The notes beneath the pieces were generated by a model. The model worked only from the letters and a program-made list of their open reading frames with translations. It made no database searches and was not told where the DNA came from. From Gammaproteobacteria bacterium (GTDB taxonomy: Bacteria > Pseudomonadota > Gammaproteobacteria > Pseudomonadales > Azotimanducaceae), in NCBI GenBank assembly GCA_018667205.1, contig JABIVN010000063.1:1-5768 (forward strand): a stretch of 5,768 bases of DNA, in the 5' to 3' direction. Made by a program: the position numbers and the translations under genes. Each line of letters starts with the position of its first letter. The stretch's first letter is position 1. Shown piece by piece: positions 5,522 through 5,768 of this stretch.

Positions 5522-5768
5522 CCAATACGCTCCTGTTGTTTGATCCCAACGTATTCAAATAGATCAATTCATAAGGCGGGTTAAACACGACTGTTATTGC
5601 CTTATTGAACGACAATTATCCTGACCGGTTGCCGCAACCAAACACGCACTTCATGTCAGCAATGGGCACATCTGAGACGGATTGGCCTAACGATCCATCT
5701 GTCAGCTATGGTTGCCATTACAGATGACGGTTGTGCGGTTCAAGAGGTGGCTGTCGGCCAACAACCGA
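5522..5768. other. Region upstream of the DUF5681-like gene, no gene recognised
   Basis: I find no long frame and no recognisable protein here. It holds three inverted repeats: ATAAGGC/GCCTTAT (5571-5577 with 5599-5605), the 13-bp palindrome GGTTGCCGCAACC (5627-5639), and CATCTGT/ACAGATG (5696-5702 with 5720-5726) with an inner ATGG/CCAT. These could be operators, mRNA hairpins or element ends. A GATAAT -10-like site lies on the - strand next to the palindrome, without a good -35. Confidence 0.5.
5530..5534 (-). promoter_or_regulatory. Ribosome binding site AGGAG for the DUF5681-like gene
   Basis: AGGAG on the - strand (5534 to 5530) is 8 bases from the ATG at 5521. This near-ideal site supports that ATG as the real start, even though an amber follows six codons later. 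Confidence 0.6.

Overview
The window looks like chromosomal DNA of a gammaproteobacterium. It carries one intact nutrient-uptake operon flanked by decayed mobile DNA. The assignment rests on the type of transporter: a TAXI-type TRAP permease with 4TM and 12TM parts fused and a C-terminal DUF3394-like extension, a form I associate with gammaproteobacteria. Canonical Shine-Dalgarno sites and sigma70-like -10 elements agree with this. Genus cannot be read from the sequence.

Layout. (1) 3-464, + strand: the C-terminal part of an ISAs1-family transposase. It is broken by a fourfold 13-bp tandem repeat (36-87) that keeps the reading frame but brings in a TAG stop. The likely right end of the element is near 492. 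(2) 493-714: AT-rich upstream region with only weak promoter candidates. (3) 715-1695, + strand: secreted TAXI-family substrate-binding protein. (4) 1696-1854: 159-base intergenic spacer with several inverted repeats, probably a structured mRNA region between the highly expressed binding protein and its permease. (5) 1855-4479, + strand: fused TRAP permease of 874 residues with a C-terminal extramembrane domain that contains a PDZ-like stretch. (6) 4486-4515: wobble-rich terminator candidate, followed at once by an orphan extended -10 promoter (4519-4528) that points into the antisense strand of the next gene. (7) 5075-4644, - strand: small secreted NTF2/SnoaL-like protein, whose translation start region has been duplicated. 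(8) 5521-5234, - strand: a gene with no long ATG-started frame. It is recognisable as DUF5681-like (phage or mobile-element associated), with a good ribosome binding site and ATG but an in-frame amber at codon 7. (9) 5522-5768: no recognised gene, but three inverted repeats upstream of the DUF5681-like gene.

How the parts work together. The binding protein captures an anionic solute in the periplasm and hands it to the fused permease, which imports it using an ion gradient. Substrate is not readable from sequence. The NTF2-like gene is convergent with the operon and shows no clear functional tie to it. The two ends are mobile-element debris that brackets this two-gene cargo.
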